A stretch of DNA of 64,000 nt from DASZWJ01 sp963813895 (GTDB lineage: Bacteria > Pseudomonadota > Gammaproteobacteria > JAURND01), in contig CAWFAS010000003.1 in the NCBI GenBank assembly GCA_963813895.1, forward strand, positions 434,001-498,000, read 5' to 3'. The notes below the pieces were generated by a model, which saw only the letters and a list, made by a program, of their open reading frames with translations, did not search any database and had not been told where the DNA came from. The position numbers and the translations under genes are program-made. Shown here piece after piece: positions 1 to 8,282 of this stretch (its first letter is position 1; each line of letters starts with the position of its first letter).

Positions 1-233
1 TTGTGGAGCCAGCCCCAATTATACAGGCGCCTGTGGATAAAAAAGGTTTTGAAACACCCAAAACGCTACCGTCGTGTACATTCTTCGCAGAGAGGCGAAA
101 ATCAGAACCATCTACGCCTATACCTATGTCGGAGCCAACGCCAAAAGATGACGCTCCCTCTAGTGGGAAGGATGACCTTCCCCCTCTTCCTTCGCTAACC
201 AGCGCACCTACACCCAGCGGGCACGACGATTAG
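1..233 (+). CDS. C-terminal tail of a proline-rich protein, cut by the window start
   Basis: The frame from base 3 is open to a TAG at 231-233 and gives about 76 residues rich in Pro, Ser, Asp and Glu, with no hydrophobic stretch and no recognisable domain. It begins without a convincing start or ribosome binding site, so it is probably the end of a gene that starts upstream of the window. Another frame over the same bases is also open to 198 but gives an Arg-rich sequence of unlikely composition. No function can be assigned; low-complexity acidic/proline tails occur in secreted or surface proteins, but nothing here shows secretion. Confidence 0.35.
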   Translation, partial: VEPAPIIQAPVDKKGFETPKTLPSCTFFAERRKSEPSTPIPMSEPTPKDDAPSSGKDDLPPLPSLTSAPTPSGHDD

Positions 234-297
234 CACGTATAATATCAGAGAAGCCACGAAAGCAATTTTGCAACCTGAAGGAAGGTCCCACGCATGG

Positions 298-942
298 CTA
301 TTCATCTGTGTCAATTAACCCACTTTGAATAGCCATACGGACAGCTTCTGCCTCCATCTTGACACCTAATTTTTTAAACGCCCCCAGCAGATATCCATCG
401 ACGGTTTTTTTGCTTAGAAACAAACTATTGGCTATCTCACCTCTTTCCAAGCCATTAGCCAGCATTATGATTATTTGCAGTTCACGCTCAGTTAGTTGCG
501 ACAAAAGAGGGGGATTGCTTTGTAATGTCATCTGGAACGAAGCTATAGGATCTGTCATCTGTGGGTCTATATATCGCTCGCCTGTATATACAGTCTCAAT
601 AGCCGCCACCATCTGCTGTTGGTTAGCACGCTTGCTTAAATAGCCGGCAGCCCCTAATTTTAACAAGCGTAGAGGCACTAAGGGTTCCACATGAGCACTG
701 AGAATAAGTATTTTGGGGGATGGTTTAATGCGTAACAGACGAGTAATGGCTTCAAACCCTCCCATGCCAGGCATGTTCAGATCTAGCAATACAACGTCGG
801 GTTTAAGTTCCTTAGTAGCACCCAAGGCTTCTTCACCACTTTTGGCCTCGCCAACGACTTCAATGTTTTCTATATCTTGCAGTAATAGTCTAATGCAGGC
901 ACGCACTAGTTCATGATCATCAACCAATAGTACTTTAATCAT
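298..942 (-). CDS. GacA/UvrY/LetA-type response regulator, copy 1
   Basis: The 214-residue product is a two-domain transcriptional regulator. An N-terminal receiver has the acidic pair D8-D9, the likely phosphorylated D54 in LLDLNMPG and a conserved Lys in GYLSK. A C-terminal LuxR/FixJ helix-turn-helix follows (LTERELQ ... LSKKTV). ATG 942 is chosen because AGGAG lies just upstream and the receiver starts there; the open frame runs further upstream without homology. Family members are usually activated by a BarA/LetS-type kinase and act on small regulatory RNA genes, but no kinase is nearby. It is clearly paralogous to the regulator at 7644-8282, about half the residues being identical. The DNA-recognition helix differs from classical GacA, so its targets may differ. 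Confidence 0.9.
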   Translation of the reverse strand: MIKVLLVDDHELVRACIRLLLQDIENIEVVGEAKSGEEALGATKELKPDVVLLDLNMPGMGGFEAITRLLRIKPSPKILILSAHVEPLVPLRLLKLGAAGYLSKRANQQQMVAAIETVYTGERYIDPQMTDPIASFQMTLQSNPPLLSQLTERELQIIIMLANGLERGEIANSLFLSKKTVDGYLLGAFKKLGVKMEAEAVRMAIQSGLIDTDE

Positions 943-1158
943 AACTACTCCTGCCAGTATCGATATCGAAAAAAAACAGGAGTATATTAAAACATATTTG
1001 GATAATAATAAATGTAGTCTTAGCGCTATTTTTGTATAAAAAATATACAAACAACTTTGGGCAGCAAAAACTGAAAATTTTGAGGCGGTGAGTTAGGTAA
1101 TATTAATAAATTAAACGCCAATATCTTCCAATAAATGAATATCAAGATAATTTTGATA

Positions 1159-1181
1159 TTGAGGTTGAGGTTGAGGTTGAG
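1159..1181. repeat. Short TTGAGG hexanucleotide tandem repeat
   Basis: About 3.8 copies of TTGAGG follow a small palindrome (ATATCAAGATAATTTTGATAT). It lies in the 848-base gap between the regulator and the 101-residue protein. Apart from this and the repeat element at 1347-1743, I see no gene in that gap. Confidence 0.6.
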
Positions 1182-1346
1182 ACATATGGATCAGCTTGGA
1201 GCTTTTTCTACTGCTGCCTCATAATATAATGACAACATCTGATCCATGTATGCTTTATAGGCTGTTTTTAGTTTCATCCTCTCCTGTCGGAGTCACTGAT
1301 ATCTACTTTAGCTTTGCGCGGCTGTTAATTTTTGACATATCAGATA

Positions 1347-1743
1347 TATATACCGATACACTTAGGATTTCGGTGTTAGAGCAGCCCATCTTGCACTGAT
1401 CTTCGTCCGATCTTCAATCGCAAAAACTCGAAATAAGAATAACCGACATAGTCGTCCCGGCAGGAAGCCGGGATCCAGGGCGCAGGAAGCGAAACTTTCA
1501 CATCCTGTGAACTGGATCCCGGCTTCCTGCCGGGACGACCAGTCGACTATTCCTGTCCCGCGGGATTCAGTTAAGGTATTGGCTTTCTAAAATCACGTTT
1601 TTACTCAATCAGATCGAACACAAATTTGTAGGAACAAATTTGAACGCGACAGCGGCCCGAAGGGTGAAGTACAGGATGTACTTCATAAATCTCAGCACAA
1701 GCTGGACTACTCTAACACCGAAATCCTAAGTGTATCGGGTATA
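1347..1743. mobile_element. Non-coding element A with terminal inverted repeats (MITE-like)
   Basis: The ends are inverted copies of one another over about 35 bases (CCGATACACTTAGGATTTCG on the left; its complement runs into 1740). They sit at TATA-rich sequence. There is no transposase frame inside. The subterminal sequence (ATCTTCGTCCGATCTTCAAT, and TTTTTACTCAATCAGATC near the right end) recurs in element B at 3755-3939, so both belong to one family even though their outermost bases differ. A GC-rich palindrome (1451-1539) is inserted in the middle, making this copy about 210 bases longer than B. Movement by a transposase encoded elsewhere is inferred. Confidence 0.7.
1451..1539. repeat. 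GC-rich palindromic repeat, copy 1 (nested in element A)
   Basis: A perfect 28-base inverted repeat (left arm 1451-1478 starting GTCGTCCCGGCAGGAAGCC, right arm 1512-1539) encloses a 33-base loop containing GAAGCGAAACTTTC. The second copy, at 61617-61707, lies in the opposite orientation and differs by only a few bases including the loop, so this is a dispersed unit and not a chance hairpin. It resembles REP/BIME-type repeats. Confidence 0.85.
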
Positions 1744-1790
1744 TTTGCTGTAAAGTTTGAGCCGTTAGGCATTTACAACTACTAAAACTA

Positions 1791-2096
1791 TTAAGCTACC
1801 GCAGACATTACTTTATATGGAGCAGTTGTCTGACAAGAATTTCTAAAAGTTAACTTAACTAATTTAGATTTATTAAAATGCTTTATAATGCCTTCAACCA
1901 CATCTATTTCTTCCTGCGATGGAAAATAGTTTCCCTTTTTTTCAAGCACTTGAATTGACAAGTAGGCAAGATAAACGGCCTTACTTATTCCTTCTGGCTT
2001 CGCTTCATTTTTCAGCAAGTCTAAATAAAGTTTCATGGATATTTCATCGGAACTTACTGAGTGTTTAAATGATTCAGAAAAATTAATGCCGCTCAT
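1791..2096 (-). CDS. Unrecognised small protein (101 aa)
   Basis: I do not recognise this family. The product is soluble, with no signal peptide or membrane segment. A helical-looking centre is rich in Lys, Glu and Leu, and a more basic stretch around residues 75-85 (HFNKSKLVKL) comes near the end. AGGAG six bases upstream of ATG 2096 and even codon use support a real gene. It stands alone between element A and the peptide transporter. It could be a small regulator or a host-interaction protein, but nothing in the sequence decides this. Confidence 0.65.
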   Translation of the reverse strand: MSGINFSESFKHSVSSDEISMKLYLDLLKNEAKPEGISKAVYLAYLSIQVLEKKGNYFPSQEEIDVVEGIIKHFNKSKLVKLTFRNSCQTTAPYKVMSAVA

Positions 2097-2323
2097 TTTG
2101 TGTCTCCTGGAATTAACCTAGCTTACCGTCTTAAGCCTAAGTATGATGCATTTGCTGTTTAGAACTAAACAGAGAGCTTTAACCCTTCATAACTCTTAAG
2201 AATTACATCACAACTTAAAAAAAGCTTAAACCCCTTGTTCAGCGCTGAATTTCTTTGGAGTATTTTAGGTCATAATTTTGCCCAAGAAATTTTGGAGTAA
2301 ACTTTGAAGTGAGGATGTAATTT

Positions 2324-3745
2324 TTACTTTTGCAGGAATGACTTTATGACAGGCGTGAGAAAAAATAATAACAAAGCTAGCAAGAACATAGCTAGTGATA
2401 TTTTTAAAAAAGCATGGGCGTAGATACTGGTTGAGGTTAGTATCGAACCCATTATATCTATTTTGGCCGCAAGCCCGCTTAAATAACCCCCAAAAGCAAT
2501 AAATAAATACCAAATACCTATCATAGTGCTTTGCACGTCAGCAGGCGCGCACCGACTTATAGTGGATAACATAACAGGTATTACACAAACTTCTCCCGCA
2601 CCTAGGCTCAAGTTGCCCAATACTATCCACATTATGGGTAGATGACTTACCGTATTGTATTCGCTGCCCATTGCTGAAAATACAAAACAAAGAAATGCAA
2701 CGCCACCCAATAGTAAACTTATAGAAATTTTAAAAGGCGGGCTTGGGGGGACGTGGGTTAATTTTTCCAAAAACCGCCACCCTAAGGTTATGATTGGAGC
2801 GAAGACAACAACTGCGAAGGGATAAAGTGACATGAACATCAGGGTGGGAATTCGCCACCCCCATACCACACGATAAACATCTCTTTGTATAAATAAATTT
2901 ATAGAGCTTCCGAGCTGCAGACTTGCGGCAAAAAAACCCATACCAAATATACTTAACATAATTAAAGCAAACAATCGATTGCGCTCTTTACTTTCTCGTT
3001 TACAAATCATTATCATAAGCAGTGTTAGAGTGATAACGGCAAATACCCCTAAAAAGGTATCCATTAGATTTGCAAACAAAAATAGTATATTTACCAAAAC
3101 TATTACTACTACGATTAACCCATAACCCAAACAATTTGCTGATAATTTAAATAGTGTATCAACCTTGTTAATTGTCGGGTAATTCTTAAGAACAAACCAA
3201 AGCCAGCTAATAAAAAGCAAAATAGCACTAATAAAATAGCCGTATTGATAACCCCAATATTTGACAAGCCCATAGATAAAAGGGCTAATAGTTGCACCTA
3301 TGTTCATTCCTAAATAAAATAAGGTAAATCTATCCTCATAGCTTTTTTCTGAAGTTCCATTTTGGAGCTTCCCAATTAAACTTGAGGAGTTAGGTTTATA
3401 TAATCCAATTCCACAAGCAGTTAATCCTAAACCTATATAAAAACAGTTAAGAGTAGGAATACCCATTAAAATATTGCCAACGATAAGTAATAACCCGCCA
3501 ATAATAATCGATTGCTTGAGCCCAAGAAGACGGTCAGCTGCCAAACCACCTAATACAGGTAAAGCGTAACTAAACGCAGCGTAAGCGCCATATAAAGAAA
3601 AAGATTTATCATCATTTAAGAAAAATTTTGTCGTTAAATAAAGAACCAGCAATGTTTGCGCACCATAATAACTGAAACGCTCGCAAAGCTCGCCAAATGC
3701 AATAGCATAAAATCCCTTGGGTTGTTTTAAATGAAGAACGTGCAT
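2324..3745 (-). CDS. POT/PTR2-family proton-dependent oligopeptide transporter
   Basis: The 473-residue product is an inner-membrane protein with about 12-14 hydrophobic helices. The POT hallmark ExxER is at E19-E22-R23 (GELCERFSYYG), followed by the family's PVLGGLAADRLLG and GIGLYKPNSSSLIG motifs. Such proteins import di- and tripeptides with protons, fitting an organism that lives on host amino acids. Length is close to the family norm. ATG 3745 agrees with the usual N-terminus, but no strong ribosome binding site precedes it; the end of element B lies only about ten bases upstream, so that element probably supplies the 5' untranslated region. Substrate specificity cannot be told from sequence. 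Confidence 0.92.
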   Translation of the reverse strand: MHVLHLKQPKGFYAIAFGELCERFSYYGAQTLLVLYLTTKFFLNDDKSFSLYGAYAAFSYALPVLGGLAADRLLGLKQSIIIGGLLLIVGNILMGIPTLNCFYIGLGLTACGIGLYKPNSSSLIGKLQNGTSEKSYEDRFTLFYLGMNIGATISPFIYGLVKYWGYQYGYFISAILLFISWLWFVLKNYPTINKVDTLFKLSANCLGYGLIVVVIVLVNILFLFANLMDTFLGVFAVITLTLLMIMICKRESKERNRLFALIMLSIFGMGFFAASLQLGSSINLFIQRDVYRVVWGWRIPTLMFMSLYPFAVVVFAPIITLGWRFLEKLTHVPPSPPFKISISLLLGGVAFLCFVFSAMGSEYNTVSHLPIMWIVLGNLSLGAGEVCVIPVMLSTISRCAPADVQSTMIGIWYLFIAFGGYLSGLAAKIDIMGSILTSTSIYAHAFLKISLAMFLLALLLFFLTPVIKSFLQK

Positions 3746-3754
3746 GATGGCATA

Positions 3755-3939
3755 TATACCTGAAGCGTTTGATATTTAGGTGTTATAACGGCCCATTTTG
3801 CACCAATCTTCGTCCGATCTTCAATCGTAAAAACTCGAAATAGAACACACTATTCCCGCGTTTTTACTCAATCAGATCAAACAAATCTTGGCGCAAACTG
3901 GACCATTCTAACACCTAAATATCAAACGCTTCAGGTATA
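3755..3939. mobile_element. Non-coding element B with terminal inverted repeats
   Basis: The ends are inverted repeats of about 35 bases starting TATACCTGAAGCGTTTGATA. The interior (CTTCGTCCGATCTTCAATCG; TTTTTACTCAATCAGATC) matches both sides of element A, so at 185 bases this looks like the uninterrupted form of that family. It has no coding capacity. Its left end abuts the start of the peptide transporter. A lone copy of the same tip is at 25305-25333. Confidence 0.75.
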
Positions 3940-4088
3940 ATTTTTAAAGGTTTACCAGGATTAAGAAAAGCTTTATACTGGACAAGATTTACATGAGAGT
4001 TTTGTTGTGTTTTTTGCTAGAACAGATAATTTAAAGAAACGCTTGAAAAATACAGCTTTTTAATTAGTAATGAAATTGCTAATAATAT

Positions 4089-4120
4089 AAGGGGCTGTGT
4101 TCATTTCTTAACAGCCCCTT
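4089..4120. other. Stem-loop of unknown role
   Basis: A 10-base perfect stem (AAGGGGCTGT / ACAGCCCCTT) with a 12-base loop lies in the 404-base gap between element B and the methyltransferase. No long T-run follows on either strand and no gene ends beside it, so a terminator role is unproven. Confidence 0.5.
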
Positions 4121-4226
4121 AAAGGTTACAATTTAGATTCCAACGTTTTGCATAGCATTACTCCTGCAGTGTTAAATTTAAGGTAAATGATTATAGCAAA
4201 TTAGTTTTTATACGTACATGAAAATT

Positions 4227-4300
4227 TAGGACTTGTGTAGCAAGAACTTATTTTTTGCAGCAGATGCTAAAAAAATAAATTATTGTTACACAAGCCCTTA
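4227..4300. repeat. Small inverted-repeat element (74 bp)
   Basis: Two imperfect arms of about 31 bases (left GGACTTGTGTAGCAAGAACT; right complement GGGCTTGTGTAACAATAATT) almost meet in the middle. The right tip recurs alone at 61806-61821, and the AACAATAATTTAT...TTTTTAGCA part also forms the ends of element C at 61515-61805. It is likely a minimal or deleted member of that family. Confidence 0.6.
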
Positions 4301-4343
4301 AGCAAGGAAGCATATCTATTCTAATTCAGCGAGGTGGAATTGA

Positions 4344-5054
4344 ATGCTTAATTTTACAGAACAAAATGATTTTTTAATTGAAAGACCAAAATTAATTGAT
4401 TGGAATAATGACGATATCAGTGATTATTACGGAAATATTCCCATTGAGGAATTTCGTGAGCTAGCTATTACTGGTGGGTTTGAAGATGGCGCTGACATTG
4501 AACTTATATATCAACATATCGCCAAGTTAGATTCAATATTAGACATCGGTTCAGCCTATGGACGGGTTATTAAGAAATTAATAGCTAAAAAGTATGGCGG
4601 TAAAATTTACTCCATAGAGCGCAGTAAAAATTTTTATAATTATTTAATCCACCATTATTCCACTAGAGCCAGTATTTTCCACGGCTCCTTACAAAACGTT
4701 GAGTTTAATAAAAAAGTTTCTGCTATTCTATGGATGTGGTCAGGAATTAATGATTTTCCAAAGGAAGAACAACTTGCGATTTTACAACGACTATCCAGTT
4801 GGCTTCAACCTGGAGGAACCATTATTTTAGAAACCCTATTACATACAGTAGAGCCAATAAATGCATCCTTTAATGATGAAAATAGTTTTACAATTTTTTC
4901 AAAATATGGAACGATTTATAGTCACAAAACCTCTGCAGCAGAAGTAGATGATTACAGTAAAAAACTAGGATTTCCTTACACGAAACACATACATTATAAA
5001 ACTGCCACACAACGTCAGCGAGTTATTCACATACTAAGCCATCATCCTATTTAG
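4344..5054 (+). CDS. SAM-dependent class I methyltransferase
   Basis: The 236-residue product has the Rossmann-type glycine motif I (ILDIGSAYGR, residues 65-74) preceded by an N-terminal helical cap. A motif II acidic position (YSIER) follows about twenty residues later, and a motif IV/post-IV stretch (WLQPGGTIILE) near residue 155. These mark a small-molecule or protein methyltransferase that binds S-adenosylmethionine. The substrate cannot be inferred. ATG 4344 has a good GAGGTGG site upstream. The gene converges on the next one, their stop regions overlapping by eight bases. Confidence 0.85.
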   Translation: MLNFTEQNDFLIERPKLIDWNNDDISDYYGNIPIEEFRELAITGGFEDGADIELIYQHIAKLDSILDIGSAYGRVIKKLIAKKYGGKIYSIERSKNFYNYLIHHYSTRASIFHGSLQNVEFNKKVSAILWMWSGINDFPKEEQLAILQRLSSWLQPGGTIILETLLHTVEPINASFNDENSFTIFSKYGTIYSHKTSAAEVDDYSKKLGFPYTKHIHYKTATQRQRVIHILSHHPI

Positions 5055-6378
5055 ATTTAGCTGCCACACGAATACACCCCCTTACAAAGGCACTATTTGC
5101 TGGAAAATCATGACTCATCCCTTCTGGAACCTGCAGGAAAGTTGAATCCTCTTTTGGGATTTCCTTGCTCAACCGGATACCGGAATATTTTTCAACATCA
5201 GTATGGAAAAAATCATACTGTACTTTCTCGTATAAGTCATACAGCATAGTGCCACTGACCTTTAGCGTGTTAGAAAATATGTCTTCCAAATATTTAGATA
5301 GCAAGGATTTTATTTGATATAAATCTGATATTTTTGTCGAACTTTCTCGCGCTTTGGGCGAAAACTCAATCGTATTCGGGTATTGCAAGGAATAATAAAT
5401 GGGTCTGGGATCCTCTAAGTTAAAGAAATATGGCTGCATTATAATGGGCGCATAATCAGTTAAAAGATAAATTTTGTTAAAAACTTCTTGTAATCTCAAA
5501 ATAGGCCCAGCACTATCATCTATCGCTGGAGCAAAACCAGGTAATGCTCCGATTCCCATGGCTAACAAATGTCTTACAACATCTGCTATATACGGGTTAG
5601 GTTTAATATTGCGCCCTTGCTGAATTAGAGAAAACACCACCGACCAAATAAATTGGTTGCGGAAAAATTCCGTTCCCGCCCATGCTTTCTCAAATAAATA
5701 CATTTTAAAAGCGGACCATTCTTTATCATTTAAACGATCGAACCATTCCTTTGAAAAAAATAATATTTCAGCTGTCCAGGCTTCACCAAAATCAGGATGG
5801 TTTGCAATTTCTTTGAATAACTTCCAATGATCTAATAATGTGTTTGGCTTTTCAGATCTTAACTGAAAAGCTCGACTTAATTTATTATATTTACCCGTCT
5901 CAGAAATTTTTGGGAGCATAAAGATAGAACGTGCTCCTGCGCTCATATCCCATATAAAAATCGGATGCTGCGAAATACCGGGATTTAAAACACGCCAAAA
6001 ACCAAATATTTTTCCAGGAGTCATTAGACCATAAAATGGAATGGTATTATTTTCACGTATAATAAAAAATTCAGCAGTATTTTTTAAAATAAAGCTAACC
6101 GGATTTGAACCAAGATTGTAGTTTAATTTATCTCGAACATGGTTTGATATTTGCGGGCTATTAAAACAGGTTAATACACCCTGGCTATTAGGGATATAGA
6201 GATCTCCATTTTTCAGAATCTCGCCTCCAAATGGATAAGAAGCTTTAAATAGAGTGCATTCAGGACCCGGATCAATTTTATCAATAATTTCCGCCAATTC
6301 TGGATTGAGTTTTGCAACTTCAAGCCGAACATCTTTCCATTGTAATTCGGAGATATTTGCTCGATCCTTAACTGTCAT
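5047..6378 (-). CDS. Unrecognised 443-residue protein
   Basis: I cannot assign a family. The product is soluble-looking and rich in aromatic residues, with no signal peptide and at most a weakly hydrophobic stretch around residues 269-286 (VRHLLAMGIGALPGFAPAID). Distinctive parts are FGFWRVLNPGISQHPIFIWD and the C-terminal FPANSAFVRGCIRVAA. The frame is long, uninterrupted and starts at ATG 6378 after a purine-rich leader (TTAGGGGGTCGTT), which supports expression. It overlaps the convergent methyltransferase at the 3' ends. It may be a lineage-specific conserved protein; no function is claimed. Confidence 0.8.
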   Translation of the reverse strand: MTVKDRANISELQWKDVRLEVAKLNPELAEIIDKIDPGPECTLFKASYPFGGEILKNGDLYIPNSQGVLTCFNSPQISNHVRDKLNYNLGSNPVSFILKNTAEFFIIRENNTIPFYGLMTPGKIFGFWRVLNPGISQHPIFIWDMSAGARSIFMLPKISETGKYNKLSRAFQLRSEKPNTLLDHWKLFKEIANHPDFGEAWTAEILFFSKEWFDRLNDKEWSAFKMYLFEKAWAGTEFFRNQFIWSVVFSLIQQGRNIKPNPYIADVVRHLLAMGIGALPGFAPAIDDSAGPILRLQEVFNKIYLLTDYAPIIMQPYFFNLEDPRPIYYSLQYPNTIEFSPKARESSTKISDLYQIKSLLSKYLEDIFSNTLKVSGTMLYDLYEKVQYDFFHTDVEKYSGIRLSKEIPKEDSTFLQVPEGMSHDFPANSAFVRGCIRVAAKSK

Positions 6379-7023
6379 AACGACCCCCTAATTAATTTAG
6401 GTTGCAATAATATAACTAAATATCCTGCCAATAATTTAAACAGTTTATTATATAGCTCTCATAATATATGTACAAAAAACAACACTCTCGAGAGATGCTA
6501 CATTTTAGTATTTTTTAAGGTTTATTGCCGCACTTATAGGCGCAACGAACGGCTGCTTAATTACAACCCTATAATATCATCGATAGAGGTAATTATTCAG
6601 TAATTGGTTCAGTCGGCGAATAATTAATCATAGCGACCCTATTAACATCCACAAAATATGGAAAAATAATATATATTTTACTTTTTAAACCCATAAACAC
6701 AGATATTTCTAGAGTTTCATAAAATAAATATTCATGTATCCTAAAAATATCTCTCCACCAGTACATACGGGATGGGTTTTGCGATTGGGTTGCTGTGATG
6801 GATAGGAGGAAGAATAAATGCAGCCACTTTAACTCTCCGGCAGCCTATTACCGCGGACAAGTCACAACAAGTGCAGAAGGATACAGAACAAGCAAGATGC
6901 TCACCAAAACGATAAGTAAATTTTTTATAAAATGCATCTACAACTTTAGGTAATTTTTTTGCTAAAAAAAATGCAGTACTTTCTAGATTGGTTTCAACAG
7001 ATCGGTCGTTTTTTGGACAAGCC
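6379..7023. other. 645-base gap with one stop-free minus-strand frame
   Basis: No start-to-stop gene of usual quality is visible. On the minus strand the frame from 7064 down to a TAG at 6741-6743 stays open for 107 codons. It overlaps the end of the HTH gene in another frame and encodes a Cys-rich central segment (SVSFCTCCDL) without an ATG or ribosome binding site. It could be a decayed gene. The rest, 6379-6740, is AT-rich and holds nothing I can name. Confidence 0.35.
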
Positions 7024-7296
7024 TTAAGGACCTGAAGATTCTCTTTTCTTTCTATGAAGAGGTTTTAGATTATCATCACCTAATATAAGCCAATGTAAGG
7101 ACACGCGCAAAAGCTTGCAATATTGCATCGCCTGCGACGCTTTTAAACTTTTGCTTCCATCTTCGTGAGCTGAATATTGCGGCATTGCTAATCCATTCTT
7201 TTGACAAAAATTTTCCACTGATTCAAAACCGGCATTAATGCGCGCTTGTTTTAAACGTGTTGCAATTTCTTCGCGAATTTGCACTTGACCTAACAT
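7024..7296 (-). CDS. XRE-family helix-turn-helix protein (90 aa)
   Basis: The product fits a small Cro/C1-type regulator: residues about 9-68 give the five-helix fold (IATRLKQARINAGFESVENFCQKNGL ... YCKLLRVSLHWLILG), and the WLILGD end is common in XRE proteins. A basic tail follows. AGGAG lies eight bases upstream of ATG 7296. It is monocistronic. Stand-alone proteins of this kind often repress their own promoter or belong to decayed phage or toxin-antitoxin loci; no partner gene is present, so the target is unknown. Confidence 0.8.
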   Translation of the reverse strand: MLGQVQIREEIATRLKQARINAGFESVENFCQKNGLAMPQYSAHEDGSKSLKASQAMQYCKLLRVSLHWLILGDDNLKPLHRKKRESSGP

Positions 7297-7643
7297 AGAT
7301 ATCTCCTGGATTACCGCATGAACCAGATAAACTTCTTAAGTCACAAAAAAAGTTTAGTACAATAATACAATTACCATTCCAAAAGTCGCCCTTATCTGCG
7401 CGCCGTTTTATTGTTTATATAAACTAAGCTATTTTTCTAATTTTCACTCGACGATCACTTATAATTGCAGCTAGCGAGTTTTTTATCTAGTAACGGAATG
7501 TTCAAAGATAGCGCGCCTTGTGGGCCAGAATAGGATTTGCCCCCCTGCGAAGTAGAAAGCACTCTTCAGAATGTGCTTACTTTTTTGGATATGGCGAAGG
7601 ATTAATTAATAACCTATTTATTCCACATTAATGGATATTATTC
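7297..7643. other. 347-base intergenic region
   Basis: This holds the upstream region of the HTH gene and the downstream region of the second response regulator. A weak stem-loop (7557-7578, AAGCAC/GTGCTT) lies about 65 bases past the regulator's stop. No coding frame or convincing promoter is seen. Confidence 0.4.
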
Positions 7644-8282
7644 TTACACCTCAACCAAACCATGATCCATGGCAAGACGAACCGCCTCAACGTCTGATTT
7701 TACGCCCAGTTTTTTTAAAACATTACACTGGTATCCATTGATAGTTTTTTTACTGAGGTAGAGTTTTTCAGCAATTTCTGTCGTATCCATACCATTACCG
7801 ACCATAAGCAAAACCTGCAATTCCCGTTCCGATAGGTTTGCAAATGGGGAGACGTTATCCTGAGAAGCGATATGAAACATCGCTATATTCTCCGCCATGG
7901 AAGAATCAATATAGCGTTCTCCAGCGTAAACGGCTCGGATCGCTTGGATTAGCTCCCCCTCGCTAGCCTGCTTGCTTAAGTATCCAGCAACTCCTAATTC
8001 TATTAATCTGGCTGGCACAAAACCATCTGCATGGGCACTGACTATTAAGATTTTCGTGACCGAATTAGTACGCAGCAAGCGCATGATGGCTTCAAAACCT
8101 CCTATACCCGGCATGTTTAAATCCATCAGTACAATATCAGGCCCCAATTCTCGGGTTAGACGAATGGCATCTTCACCATTTCCCGCTTCCCCAATGACAG
8201 TAATATCAGGCAAATTACTTAACATTGATTTTATTGCTGCACGAACCAGCTCATGATCATCAACTAATAAAACTTGAATCAC
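7644..8282 (-). CDS. GacA/UvrY/LetA-type response regulator, copy 2
   Basis: The 212-residue product has the same architecture as the regulator at 298-942: a receiver with D8-D9, D54 in LMDLNMPG and Lys in GYLSK, then a LuxR-type helix-turn-helix (LSERELQ ... LSKKTI). GTG 8282 is preferred because AGGAG lies eight bases upstream and the protein then begins MIQVLLVDDH like its paralog; a GTG three codons earlier overlaps that site. The two copies differ mostly in the recognition helix and the linker, so they probably read different signals or promoters. No sensor kinase is adjacent. Confidence 0.9.
   Translation of the reverse strand: MIQVLLVDDHELVRAAIKSMLSNLPDITVIGEAGNGEDAIRLTRELGPDIVLMDLNMPGIGGFEAIMRLLRTNSVTKILIVSAHADGFVPARLIELGVAGYLSKQASEGELIQAIRAVYAGERYIDSSMAENIAMFHIASQDNVSPFANLSERELQVLLMVGNGMDTTEIAEKLYLSKKTINGYQCNVLKKLGVKSDVEAVRLAMDHGLVEV

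Noticed and set aside
943..1050. N-terminal extension of the first response regulator to 1050
   Set aside because: The extra residues have no receiver similarity, while ATG 942 has AGGAG at the right distance.
1347..4300. CRISPR array or direct-repeat locus
   Set aside because: The repeats are inverted terminal arms and dispersed palindromes, not evenly spaced direct repeats, and no cas genes are present.
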